A stretch of DNA of 64,000 nt, taken from positions 557,407 through 621,406 of the forward strand of contig JAPTMU010000049.1 in assembly GCA_028583405.1 (NCBI GenBank), written 5' to 3'. The stretch's first letter is position 1. Every line of letters starts with the position of its first letter. This document shows positions 1-64,000 of the stretch, piece after piece. The DNA comes from Pogonophryne albipinna (Eukaryota; Chordata; Actinopteri; Perciformes; Artedidraconidae). Both the position numbers and the translations under genes were made by a program. The notes below the pieces were generated by a model. That model saw nothing but the letters and a program-made list of their open reading frames with translations. It did no database searches and had not been told where the DNA came from.

Positions 1-574
1 GTCTGTTGATTGTGTGTATATATATATATACACATATTTGTATACATATATTTCGATCTCTCTGTCTGTACACACAAACTGAAACATTGACAATAAAGTT
101 GAATTTGACTTGTCCTCAGCTAGATGATAATAGAACCCTTTTTAAAATCACAATACATCAACAGCATTAGTTATAAAGAAAGGGTGAAAGACAAGTAGAT
201 AGAAGCGAAAGGATAAAAGAGAACAATCAAATGCAAACAACACACGCTACTACATACATGTCACATATAGCACGTCACAATCACACAACAGAAAGGAGGG
301 TTCCATGATCACAACGTGTGACACACACACACCATATCCAACACAGACGAGTGTGTGCAGGTGCAGTTCTCAGTGAACCGTGTACCTGATGATGTTAAGA
401 GTACCTCTGACATATCATTGGCTTATAATAAAGTTGTTTTTATAACACATTAGAAATCATTTCACAGTGAGACCTGGTGAATTTGAGGTAGTGTTCAGTA
501 AATGCTCACAACCACTTATTGTCTCATCTCCACACACTCTACCAGTCTCTACCTGGACTGTTAGTAGGAAATAC
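1..574. other. fbln2 intron, left edge
   Basis: TA- and CA-rich simple sequence at 15-60 and around 320-335. An AATAAAGTTGAAT segment near 92 resembles the tail of a retroelement. No coding potential was recognised. Confidence 0.5.
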
Positions 575-53726
<53,152 letters not shown>

Positions 53727-53741
53727 CTGAAATTACAGGAC

Positions 53742-54572
53742 AGAGAGACATGAAACTACAGCAAAGAGACATGAAACTACAGCAGAGAGACATGAAACTA
53801 CAGCAGAGAGACCTGAAACTACAGCAGAGACCTGAAACTACAGCGGATAGACATGAAACTACAGCAGAGAGACATGAAACTACAGGACAGAGACACATGA
53901 TACTAATGCAGAGAGACATGAAACTACAGCAGAGAGACCTGAAATGACAGGACAGAGAGACCTGAAACTACAGCAGAGACACATGAAACTACAGCAGAGA
54001 GACCTGAAACTACAGGACAGAGACACATGAAACTACTGCAGAGAGACCTGAAACTACAGCAGAGAGACATGAAACTACAGCAGAGAGACCTGAAACTACA
54101 GCAGAGAGACCTGAAACTACAGCAGAGAGACCTGAAACTACAGCAGAGAGACATGAAACTACAGGACAGAGAGACCTGAAACTACAGCAGAGAGACATGA
54201 AACTACAGCAGAGAGACATGAAACTACAGGACAGAGAGACATGAAACTACAGCAGAGAGACATGAAACTACAGCAGAGAGACATGAAACTACAGGACAGA
54301 GAGACATGAAACTACAGCAGAGAGACATGAAACTACAGCAGAGAGACATGAAACTACAGCAGAGAGACATGAAACTACAGGACAGAGAGACCTGAAACTA
54401 CTGCAGAGAGACATGAAACTACAGCAGAGAGACCTGAAACTACAGCAGAGAGACATGAAACTACAGCAGAGAGACATGAAACTACAGGACAGAGAGACCT
54501 GAAACTACAGCAGAGACACATGAAACTACAGCGGAGAGAAATGAAACTACAGCAGAGACACATGAAACTAAA
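53742..54572. repeat. 21-bp minisatellite at an fbln2 splice acceptor, about 39 copies
   Basis: Unit GAGAGACATGAAACTACAGC plus one base, with variants (ACCTGAAA; AGGACAGAG). Read in the direction of fbln2, each unit has TAGTTTCAG followed by GT or AT, resembling the real acceptor of the 53,726 exon. Confidence 0.95.
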
Positions 54573-55012
54573 GTGTACAGCACTTTGGTCAACTGAGGAT
54601 GTTTTAAATCTGCTATATAAATACATAAATAGAGATTGAGATTGAGATACATCAGCTCACACAGAACTGATGAAACGTAAACACTTCAGTTATAAATTGT
54701 GACGATGTAACCAAACTGAATGCAGACAGAAGCCTGAATGCAGCGAGGAATTAGACAGAAACATATGGTAGACTGCAGCGGGCCTCGAAGGCGCCTTCAA
54801 CATTTCTACAGCCATTACCAGAATACAGAGCCCATTTTATTATTGGAAACTTTTTACTCAGGTCTGGGAAAAGTGACAATTCCTTCTAAAGATAGTTTTC
54901 CTTAATATAATGCCAGTCCACAAAGAGAGTGTGACACATTGGCGAAAAGTCAGTTTCTGAACCTGTGAACCCATGGGTTGTTGAAAGAAAGTCAATTTAA
55001 TTTTATGAAAAG
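54573..55012. other. fbln2 intron, no gene recognised
   Basis: Nothing recognised beyond short A-rich simple sequence near 54,620. Confidence 0.45.
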
Positions 55013-55280
55013 CAGTGGTGTAAAGAACTAAGCAAAGTATTTCAATGTTATGCTACTGTGTACTTCTACTCCACTACAGTCCAGAGGTAAATGGTGTACT
55101 TCTACTCCACTACATGTATTTAATACCTTTAGTTACTTCACAGATGTGGATGAATTATGTGAAATCTAACCAAGTGTTAAATCAGACTTTAGTTCCACCT
55201 GGAGTAAATCCTCAAGCTACCCTGCAGTCTACAAAGTCATTCAGACTAGCTGCACCTTCACCAGCTTTGAGAACACTTTA
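55013..55280. mobile_element. truncated hAT-like element of the 33-bp-array family
   Basis: Starts CAGTGGTGTAAAGAACTAAG and matches 8,837-9,120 closely (TCAAGTGTTAAATCAG region, TTTGAGAACACTT), then stops before the array. Only the left part is present. Confidence 0.75.
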
Positions 55281-55597
55281 ATGCATTTCCGTGTCTTCCC
55301 CCTCTCATCATGGGCAACGTCAGATCACTGGATGATAATGGACAAGCAAATGGTGGTAGCTAGGAGTCTTATGGCATATCAGAAGTGTATTACATCGCTT
55401 AAATCAATGGATTCCATCAACGTTTCCGTCAAATACGTTTCCATCAAAAACGTTTCTATCGACGCTTTCTGAATTGTTCGGGCAACACGAAATAAACATT
55501 TCCATCAACAACGTTTCTATCAAAGTTTACATGGCTTCCAGACTGTTCGGTTAACGTTTCCTTCAATGGCGTCTTAATGAAGTCTTCATCATGCAGT

Positions 55598-55925
55598 GTC
55601 CGGCAGTGGCTCAGTCAGTAGGGGCTTGGACTGCGAGCTGTAGGGTCGCCGGTTCAAGTCCCCGACCAGACCTAAAATATGGAGTGTGGACTGCTACTTG
55701 GAGAGGTCCCAGTTCACCTCCTGCCCTGCCGTGGTGCCCTTGAGCAAGGCACCGGACACCCCCCTTCCCCCCTCACTCCCATTGCTCCCCGGGCGCTGTA
55801 CAATAGCTGCCCACTGCTCCTAGTGCTAGACTCCTGGTACTAGGATGGGTTAAAAGCAGAGAACACATGTCACTGTGTGCTCTGCATGTGAGACCATTAA
55901 AGAGGGGTTCATCCCTCCCAATTCT
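55598..55925 (+). mobile_element. tRNA-derived SINE
   Basis: Pol III promoter-like boxes: A-box-like GTGGCTCAGTCAGTAGG (about 55,606) and B-box GGTTCAAGTCC (55,651-55,661). A conserved-style body (GAGCAAGGCACCGGACACC, TTGCTCCCCGGGCGCTGTAC) and a tail ending CCATTAAAGAGGGGTTCATC follow. Fragments of the same tail lie near 14.1 and 41.06 kb. Confidence 0.8.
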
Positions 55926-57200
55926 ATGCGTCTGCGTTTTTTTGTGTTCGTCTTGAAGTGAAAAGGCAACTTGAGCTCTTATATGCCACTGAATATTGAA
56001 GCAAACTCCTGTCAGCCTGCTGCATTGTATGTTTTGTATGATTATGGCAGTCACATTTTGTTGTACAGAAGGAGTGAGTCAGTTCCTCTCTGCCTGGTTT
56101 GTTTGTTTGTTTGTTGAGGCAGCATGTTGATAAAGGGCAGGGAGCTCAGTTTGCATCCTTGCATTGTTCTCAGCCATTACTCGCTCCGCCTGCTCTTATT
56201 ATTATGTTGGAAAAACAACACTCCCTAAATGCCTTCAATGCTGTGTCAATCAATTCATACCGGCTGCACAAAGAAACCGAGGCGGGAGAAACACAGTTCA
56301 TCATGTTTTCAGTCTGAGAAAGCTCAACAGGAAACAAGGCTTTTCTTTTCTTTTCCAAAACGTGTGGAGACGGTGTAATTTAGTCTTGATCCAGACCGTA
56401 TGTTGTAAGAAGTGCTTTGGCCAAATGTTAACAACCCATGAATGTATCATACGATTGGTCCATTTCAGAATAATATGATATGATTTAAGTACATGAGGCT
56501 TATGGTTGAAATTAGTGCTCCATCATTTTTAAAATATATATGATATCTAGTTTATTTGCAAAGACTGAATTGTGATGGATCAATAAAGTTATACGGCGAT
56601 ATAGACGTGCGTTTGCGCCATTAAAGAAAGAGACAAAAGCACTGTAGGGATTGTAATGCCGGGCATAGTATTGTTTATGATTGGTTTGCATCCATCAAAT
56701 CTTAATTTTGTTTTGACTGAGTGGAAAACGGTTCCATCCAGAGATACTCTTTGTATGTATGTATTTGTTGGCAGATAGGCCAGTTCTTAATTCAAGACAG
56801 ACAGGTAACTTGAGGAACAACAGCCTTGTTTTTCGTCATGCTTATTTAAGGCCGGTCCAGGGATTTTTGAATATCCTGAAACCACACAAGGTTTCAACGT
56901 GAGCTCAGGGAGATGCATGTATCATCTGCCTCTCTTCTCACTCGGCCCCCCAGGGTCTCATCTGTAAAGCAGATGGGAATATAATGTATTGTAAGCTTTG
57001 AAAGGACTGTCCTCCTTACACTGAGTTTATGCTGTCTCTGAAATATCTGGTTTCACTGAAATAAAAAACGGTTTGAACAGAACAGCACTGACTTCTCTTT
57101 GTCTCACATTCAGGAGCAAAGCAACGACTCTCAGTGTTTCCTGCTCACTCTTTACTTCTTGTTTCTGGAACAACAGAGGTTTAGTGTTAGAAACATCTCC
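55926..57200. other. fbln2 intron, no gene recognised
   Basis: Several short open frames; none shows a domain or convincing splice borders. Confidence 0.45.
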
Positions 57201-57572
57201 CTGGTCCCCGGCTTGAGCTTCAACCTCAGGATCCATGTATTTGTGATCCTCTCCAGAATGGAAGTAGTCATCACATACAGAGCATCAACTAGTTCCTGAA
57301 CAGTGTCCTTCACATGCTGATATCCAAGAGAGGGAGTTACACAGTCACAAGATGTTTACTTCAGATTAGCTCCACGTCAGAAATGAGCATGCTTGTCATA
57401 TGTCTATCTCCATAGAGGCTGAATCATCATGTTAATCACATAGCTATCATCTGCCTCAAACAGTCCTGATGCTCTTCTAGGTAATCACACATCCTGTCAT
57501 GTTCACAGCTACAGTTGGGATACCTTTGTTATCATGTTACTCTGATACTGGAAGAGTACATTCACTATTTTC
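57201..57572. repeat. segmental duplicate, copy B
   Basis: Same orientation as 33,561-33,980. Differs by loss of about 27 bp and by lacking the extra AGGATCCATGTAT copy. Confidence 0.92.
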
Positions 57573-57969
57573 CAAACATATAGCAGCCTTTGTTCGACTG
57601 CTCTGTGCCTGGAAATGCTAATCTCCTACAAAGCCCAGCCAGCCCTTTTCATGTCTGGCAATCTATCAAAACTAAACCCGTCAACATCAGTCTAACCTGG
57701 GCCCGTTTCCAGCTGCCTCGTGAGAAATGTTGGCAGCTGGTCCAATTATGAGACAGCAGTGCGGCCCACACACACATGTAGGTCGATAAGGTCTACATCT
57801 GATTAGGATTTAATTGTAATTTTTGCAAATCATGTTCAGAGAGTTTTATTTTGTAGTATGGGTTGTTTCTGTATTCTGCTTATGCCTTTCGCGCCAAACC
57901 CTTAAAGGTCACCTATTATGCAAAATCCACTTTTTCCTGTCATCTATATATATACATGTGTCCCCTCTT

Positions 57970-59415
57970 CAGGGGCGGACTGGGACTACAAATCAGCCCG
58001 GGACTCTCGACCGGCCCACTTCGTTACCGCCGGCCCACCGCGGTACCGCAAGTAGCTAAATACCGCTAGTAAATTGTCGCCGGGGGGGTGCTAGTGACTT
58101 ACCGCAGAGGTAGACATTAAGGGTAAGTCCACCGGCCCGGACTTGTATTATCACTGGCCCACCATTGTAACCACTGGCCCGGAGCATTCGTCCAAAAAAA
58201 ATCGACTAATAATGAAGAAAATAAACACATTTGTTGCAATAGTAATTTATGCACTAACTACATTACTACTTGTTCTACAACATTTGAATCATCAGTTCTT
58301 CCTCATTTTCCTCAATTGTTCATATTTGGTTTATTAAAATAATGATATTATGGTCATTGTTAAAACATTTCTGCTATTATGAGTATTATTATTTGTATAA
58401 TGCGCTTTCTGCCTTCCTGTCATTAGGAGTTAGAAATGTAATGGCTATGTAATTGATTAGATTAGAACCTTCATTATCCTAAACTGCTGGGACATTTCCC
58501 TATAGCCAATACCTTTATATTGTCTACTCTTCACTTACTTGTCAGCATAGGTCGGCATTGATGTACAGAGCCGACAGAAGACCTTGTTTATATTGCCATC
58601 ATATTGAGAGGCGCAGCCAGTGACGCATCCTAAAACCAGGAAGTAAGCTGCTGGTTCCCTCCACAAAAAGCAATGGGATTTCTCCACAGGGTTTTGGAAA
58701 ATAGCTGAAATAAGGTCTGTGGAAAACAAACCTGTTTGATAAATGCACGTTTTGTTCAGCCGGATAATCTCCACATGTCTACCCTACTTTTATAATTTTC
58801 GAATCATAAATCTAATCGATAGATTATAAAAGGGTTTTAGGACGCGTCACTGCACCAGAAGCCCACTCCATCGATCAAGCTGAAACTTTCTCTCCCTCTT
58901 CTTCTCATGCTCTCTGTCACTCTCCTTTAACTCCTCCGGTGACTTTCTTTTATTTGAAGATTGTTTTTTGCACGGCGCTTGGCCGGTTACTGCTGGTAGG
59001 CCTATTAAAAACATTTTGGCGAATGGTTAGGTGGCGCGATACTCTGTAGTGAAGGAGGAGCGGGAGCCTGCTCGCGCTGCGCTCCGCAGCAAACAGCTGT
59101 TTGCTTTTCACCCAACAACTCACGGAACGCTATGTTGTAGCGTTGATAAACGAAACAATTTAACTACATTGCTAGTCAAAATACAAATACCACAGGACCA
59201 TTTTTTTAAAGCAATATTTGTAGTGGCCCGAGCGGGCAAGTGGAAAGTACGTTATGCTGGCACGGGGTGTCCAAATTAGTGCTTCCGGGCCAGCGGGCCA
59301 TTTATAATGTCGAGCCCTGGCCGGTTACCGGCCGGCCCACATCGTCCGACCGGCCCACTTCAGTACCGGCCCATCGGGATTCGTCCCGAACGTCCCGATG
59401 GCCAGTCCGCCCCTG
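57970..59415. mobile_element. hAT element nested in the 37-bp array
   Basis: Ends CAGGGGCGGACTGG and CCAGTCCGCCCCTG are perfect inverted repeats. An exact 8-bp duplication CCCCTCTT flanks it (57962-57969 and 59416-59423). 1446 bp, with GGCCCAC/CCGGCC-rich ends and no recognised transposase. Confidence 0.93.
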
Positions 59416-60495
59416 CCCCTCTTCTTCATGTCTCTTCTACATCAACATGTGTCCCCTCTTCTTCATGTCTCTTCTACATCAACATGTGTCCCCTCTTCTC
59501 CATGTCTCTTCTACATCAACATGTGTCCCCTCTTCTTCATGTCTCTTCTACATCAACATGTGTCCCCTCTTCTTCATGTCTCTTCTACATCAACATGTGT
59601 CCCCTCTTCTTCATGTCTCTTCTACATCAACATGTGTCCCCTCTTCTTCATGTCTCTTCTACATCAACATGTGTCCCCTCTTCTCCATGTCTCTTCTACA
59701 TCAACATGTGTCCCCTCTTCTTCATGTCTCTTCTACATCAACATGTGTCCCCTCTTCTTCATGTCTCTTCTACATCAACATGTGTCCCCTCTTCTTCATG
59801 TCTCTTCTACATCAACATGTGTCCCCTCTTCTTCATGTCTCTTCTACATCAACATGTGTCCCCTCTTCTTCATGTCTCTTCTACATCAACATCTGTCCCC
59901 TCTTCTCCATGTCTCTTCTACATCAACATGTGTCCCCTCTTCTTCATGTCTCTTCTACATCAACATGTGTCCCCTCTTCTTCATGTCTCTTCTACATCAA
60001 CATGTGTCCCCTCTTCTTCATGTCTCTTCTACATCAACATGTGTCCCCTCTTCTTCATGTCTCTTCTACATCAACATGTGTCCCCTCTTCTCCATGTCTC
60101 TTCTACATCAACATGTGTCCCCTCTTCTTCATGTCTCTTCTACATCAACATGTGTCCCCTCTTCTTCATGTCTCTTCTACATCAACATGTGTCCCCTCTT
60201 CTTCATGTCTCTTCTACATCAACATGTGTCCCCTCTTCTTCATGTCTCTTCTACATCAACATGTGTCCCCTCTTCTCCATGTCTCTTCTACATCAACATG
60301 TGTCCCCTCTTCTTCATGTCTCTTCTACATCAACATGTGTCCCCTCTTCTTCATGTCTCTTCTACATCAACATGTGTCCCCTCTTCTTCATGTCTCTTCT
60401 ACATCAACATGTGTCCCCTCTTCTTCATGTCTCTTCTATATCAACATGTGTCCCCTCTTCTTCATGTCTCTTCTACATCAACATGTGTCCCCTCT
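59416..60495. repeat. 37-bp minisatellite, about 29 copies
   Basis: Same unit as at 49-53 kb. A CTTCTCCATGTC variant recurs about every fifth unit (near 59,497, 59,682, 59,904, 60,089, 60,274), i.e. every 185-222 bp. Confidence 0.97.
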
Positions 60496-60934
60496 GTGGA
60501 AAGAGACTCTGAAAGTTTCAGGGACAAAGATTCTCTCTCTTTTTGTTCTGATCCATTTCTATAAAAACCTGTCTGAAAATGAGCAGATCAGATTTTGGCC
60601 ACTTGATGATGTCATAACGATGTTTAGGCTTGAGTAATCATTAGCCAATCAGCAACCAAGGTAACCCCCCCCCCCTCCCTTATCACCTGAATCTCCGCCT
60701 AGAGCACCATTGAGTTCTTTGTAACCAAATCTCTGTCAGAGGGGCGTGGGGAGGGGCTCCTTATTTTTCATCTAAAGTAACAGCACTTTGGAAACAGGGC
60801 TGAAACAGAGGGGATTATGGGTAATGCTGCAATGATCTGTTTGGTGTTTGGAGCCAAACACTTCAGAGACCTGTTTGTATATATCTGAGATCTATAATAT
60901 GTTGATGAAAAACAGTATAATATGGGACCTTTAA

Positions 60935-63442
60935 GAAAGTGTTCTGTGCATTGCAAATTGTCTTAGTGGCCAAATGGTGGTACTACAACCTCTGTATCAG
61001 TCCATGACATGGTTGGGCCCAATGCTTTGTTTTGTGTTATTGCAGAAACTTCTTTGTTTCTTACATTAATTCACGTGTATGTAAGTTGTTGTGCCGTATG
61101 TACAGCCTGTGCTCTGCAAGTAAAAACGTTTCAATATACTTTGCTCTCTCTCTGGAGCCCTGTGGTGATCAATTATCCACAACACAACAGTAATGTCGTA
61201 AAACTCTACCATGGCAGCGTACTAACAGCAATCCATGAGCAAGTTGGAATGGTTTATAGACTGTAACCTTATTAACATCAGAAGAAGTGAGTAATGAGTA
61301 ATATCCTTTATATTCTGGAACATGCTCTCTCCATTATGTCACACTTCATTATGGTCAACACTGCCAAGGTCTCTCTGGGAGGAATCCAGCAGCAGAAGTT
61401 TGATTAGATCTGAGCTGAAGACCAGACGTGGCCCTGAAGTCTGAGAGAGCTGCCCGCCTGGCAACAAAATGCAAGACTCTCTTTTATAACGATCGAATCT
61501 GACAATTAGAGCTGCCGCACTAAGGAGACATTCAGTCATAGGGTGAAAATGTGAAGAAAATACATATTAAATGCATGTCTTTTTTTTTTACCAAATGTAA
61601 CAACGACTTAGTTCCTACCAAGCTTCCCTTTTTTATTTGCTTCTACCTCCCTTACCATCCTTCTTTCCTTATCTCTTTCCTCCCTCCCTGCCTTTCTGGT
61701 TTTTGTTTGTCCTCCTTAGCTCCCTTCCTCTATTAACTCCGATAACTGTAACCCATTGCACCCTTCCTTATCTCCTCATCTTCCTTTCTTTGTTTCGCCT
61801 CCCTTGTTTCCTTCTTCCTTCCTTCCTTCGTCCCTTCTGTATGACTTATTACTGAAAACTTGAATGTTTCTAATGTGTGCTTTCTTACAGATTTACCTTT
61901 GGGAGCAAATGGGGTTCAGTTTTTCATTTTTTTTAACCATTTTTTTACATTATTTTTTTTGTTCTTCTTGTGTGTCAGTCATCCACACCAATCAGAAGTG
62001 CTGTGCTCCACATGTACCAGCCATTGTTAACCAATCAGAAGTGGCCCCTGATAGAAGGTGATAGACAGATTGATCCAATCACCTGCCAAGTGCTTTTGAA
62101 AGTGCCTGCCCTTTCCAAATGGCTTCCAATGGAGCTTTCCTAGATGGTTTGGTGAAACCATCTGAGTCAGGTTAGTGATGCTCCATCACATGTTTCTATT
62201 ACAGGGTGAACCTTAAACTGAAGCTTGACTTTAAAGCAAGCCAACGGAAGTTTCATGTAAGTTTAGTTCTTTCACTCGTAGCTCGGGCTGCGGGGGTGCT
62301 AGAGACGGGAGCACGTTGATGCGACCTTCCTAGCCGGAGATATGGCCGCATTTTACAATAAATCTCTGTTGGGTCGCTTAAAACAAATATCGCAAATCGA
62401 ATCGCAATCGCAATATTTGTCAGAAAAATCGCAATTAGATTATTTCCCAAAATCGTGCAGCCCTAGTTGTTGCCACGTAAGCTTTTGTTTCATTCATAAC
62501 CTCCAGACCTTCTTGAGAAGAAACAAAGATGTGTTGATTCTGGACAGCTGATCCAAGTGTTGATGACACAACACATATAAAGGTTGTTCTTTAATACTTT
62601 GCTGCTTGGTGTTTCAATGTACAGTTGGAAAATGACATTGTAACTCAACATGACTGGGGTCATTACAAATAGTGCACAGATCCAAGCTATTTCCCCACAT
62701 TCAGAGATAAGGAGAGCGACCAAAGTGAGAAATGAGGGACCCACTCTACATCATCACCCGCTTTATTTAGGCGATTTGTTTCCTGTCGACAGCCTGAGTT
62801 AAAAACAGCTTTGACATTGGCTGAGTAACAAAGTAGGACCTCACTGACAGGCGAAAGCTTTACCAGATCTACTTAAGATATGCAAAAGAAAAGCCATCGA
62901 GCAGAAGTTATATGCAAGAAAAATAACAGGAGATGAGAATAAATATCATCCATTATTCACGATATCTATGCCAGTGATTTTTAACGCTGACATCTTAAAA
63001 GTCACTCTCTCCCTTGTTGGGAATAACAATAGCAATAAAAAAACATGTCTGATTTTTTTATCCAGAGCTGGGAAAATGCAGGCGATAGAAATGAAAAGTT
63101 ATATCATACATGTTCTTTTGTGTCTTACATTATGCTTAGACGGTAAGAAACAATGGTACAAATGGGATTCGTCCGAGTTAAGAGGAGTTATTATTACTTT
63201 CTGGACAGTTTCAACATTTACACAAACGTTAGGCTACACCAGCATACTGCAATGTGATATGTCCTTGGTCTATATTTTTAGGTTGTCATTTGTGCACTCT
63301 ATATTCTAAGCTGCAGGAAATGCTGTATTGTTTTGGTCATACAGTAGCCTCTTCTGAAATGGGCTTTAAGTGTGCAGAGGACCCTGATAACAGAAGTATT
63401 ATCCATGGACAGCAGGAAGCATGAACTGTCAAAGCTTTAGTG
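60935..63442. other. intronic/intergenic, mostly unrecognised
   Basis: Pyrimidine-rich CTTCCTTCC sequence at about 61,625-61,840. At 63,076-63,140 a short frame resembling a signal peptide (MKSYIIHVLLCLTLCLDG) is followed by a gtaaga donor. It could be a first exon on the plus strand, but nothing else supports it. Confidence 0.35.
62375..62466. mobile_element. fragment of a hAT-like element end
   Basis: AAAATCGTGCAGCCCTAG preceded by AATCGAATCGCAATCGCAAT is the end of a widespread fish hAT-like repeat. The opposite end was not identified. Confidence 0.5.
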
Positions 63443-63788
63443 CGGGGGTGTCCAAACTTTTTCCACTGAGGGCCACATACAGAAAAACATACGAAGAGAT
63501 GGGCCCCTCACTAGAGGTGAGGTATATCTCCTCTTAGGTTAACTTTTAAGATAGCAAAATAGATCAAATGAAGATCAATTATTCCTTATACTTGAAGATG
63601 CTTTAAGAACAGCTTTCCATAGAGAATCATTTAGTTGACTGAATTGATCTGAAAAGTGGGCTTATTAACACATAAATACTGTGGGCGTGTGGGCCGCATC
63701 CCATTATATTTTTTGAATTTGTTGAGTGCAAATAAAAAATGGACCACGGGCCGCATTTGGCCCCCGGGCCGTAGTTTGGACACCCCTG
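63443..63788. mobile_element. hAT-like small element
   Basis: Ends CGGGGGTGTCCAAACT and AGTTTGGACACCCCTG are inverted with one mismatch. A perfect 8-bp duplication CTTTAGTG flanks it (63435-63442 and 63789-63796). 346 bp. Confidence 0.92.
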
Positions 63789-64000
63789 CTTTAGTGGTTC
63801 ATAATGACTCCTCAAAGCAATAACAGAACTCTCCAATCTATGAAATGTAGCGCTGCTTTCAAACAACAACAAAAACCCTTCAGGTAAGAAGATCTTGAGC
63901 TAAACAGTGAGATTGGAGCCGGCGCAGACAGAGGGTCGTCTATCTTGAAGTTAATAATCAGACGACGCTTTCACTGACATCGTAAATAACTGGGATTTTG

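Larger units (their letters stand above)
57906..60930 (+). mobile_element. TTAA-flanked element, 37-bp-array family, copy 3
   Basis: TTAA at 57902-57905 and 60931-60934. Starts AGGTCACCTATTATGC and ends ATAATATGGGACCT. The body after the array (CTGAAAATGAGCAGATCAG, poly-C, GGGGATTATGGGTAATGC) matches 52.85-53.27 kb. A hAT element sits in its repeat region. Confidence 0.88.

Noticed and set aside
53750..54626. MSLCCSF repeat frames as a Cys-rich fibulin N-terminal domain
   Set aside because: They are translations of the 21-bp minisatellite; Cys spacing is set by the repeat.
55605..55675. Possible tRNA gene
   Set aside because: A- and B-boxes are present, but the sequence continues into a SINE body and tail, and no cloverleaf could be drawn with confidence.
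57027..57299. Overlapping short frames near 57.1 kb as an fbln2 N-terminal exon
   Set aside because: No cysteine pattern or acidic region like fibulin-2, and part lies in the duplicated segment.
59240..60637. Open frames of 388-465 codons
   Set aside because: Same 37-bp repeat as above; the N-terminal part is the end of a nested hAT element.
63061..63145. Possible first exon with signal peptide (MKSYIIHVLLCLTLCLDG then gtaaga)
   Set aside because: Only a short hydrophobic frame and a donor; no second exon or family match was seen. Mentioned in the regional entry only.

Overview
The window is a piece of a vertebrate nuclear genome, almost certainly a ray-finned (teleost) fish. The signs are spliced EGF-like exons with GT/AG borders, a single-exon TRIM gene of the type amplified in fish, members of unnamed fish multicopy families (SAMD3-like, DUF4806), an L2-type LINE end, a tRNA-derived SINE, many hAT- and piggyBac-like elements and long (TG)n tracts. 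The species cannot be named from the sequence.

The backbone is one minus-strand gene, fibulin-2 (fbln2), with 11 coding exons from 53,726 down to 575. In transcription order they encode three anaphylatoxin-like modules (53.7, 53.4 and 48.9 kb), a linker with a calcium-binding EGF module (37.1 kb), a Thr-rich linker (35.4 kb), an EGF-like module (33.4 kb) and five calcium-binding EGF modules (5.7, 3.3, 2.1, 1.6 and 0.7 kb). Both ends are outside the window: the N-terminal region lies beyond 64,000, and the last EGF modules and fibulin C-terminal module lie before position 1. All splice phases I could derive join correctly.

Two other gene areas lie in the 27.7-kb intron between the 33.4-kb and 5.7-kb exons. 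On the plus strand, antisense to fbln2, is a 463-codon RING/B-box/coiled-coil/PRY-SPRY gene (22,685-24,076). A likely 5' UTR exon for it lies near 11.74-11.93 kb. On the minus strand, 14.4-18.6 kb and 21.0 kb hold remnants of SAMD3-like and DUF4806 fish gene families. One of these has its last exon split by a 1.25-kb hAT element.

Most of the remainder is mobile DNA carrying tandem repeats. A 57-bp unit occurs at three loci (about 19, 8.5 and 63 copies). A 37-bp unit occurs inside three TTAA-flanked elements (about 8, 100 and 29 copies). A 33-bp unit occurs inside two hAT-like elements. A 21-bp unit abuts an fbln2 splice acceptor, and a 39-bp unit has expanded inside a LINE reading frame. The very long open frames over these arrays follow from repeat length and are not genes. 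Target-site duplications and one in-window empty site allow several nested insertions to be ordered. No bacterial or viral gene cluster, CRISPR array or operon is present.
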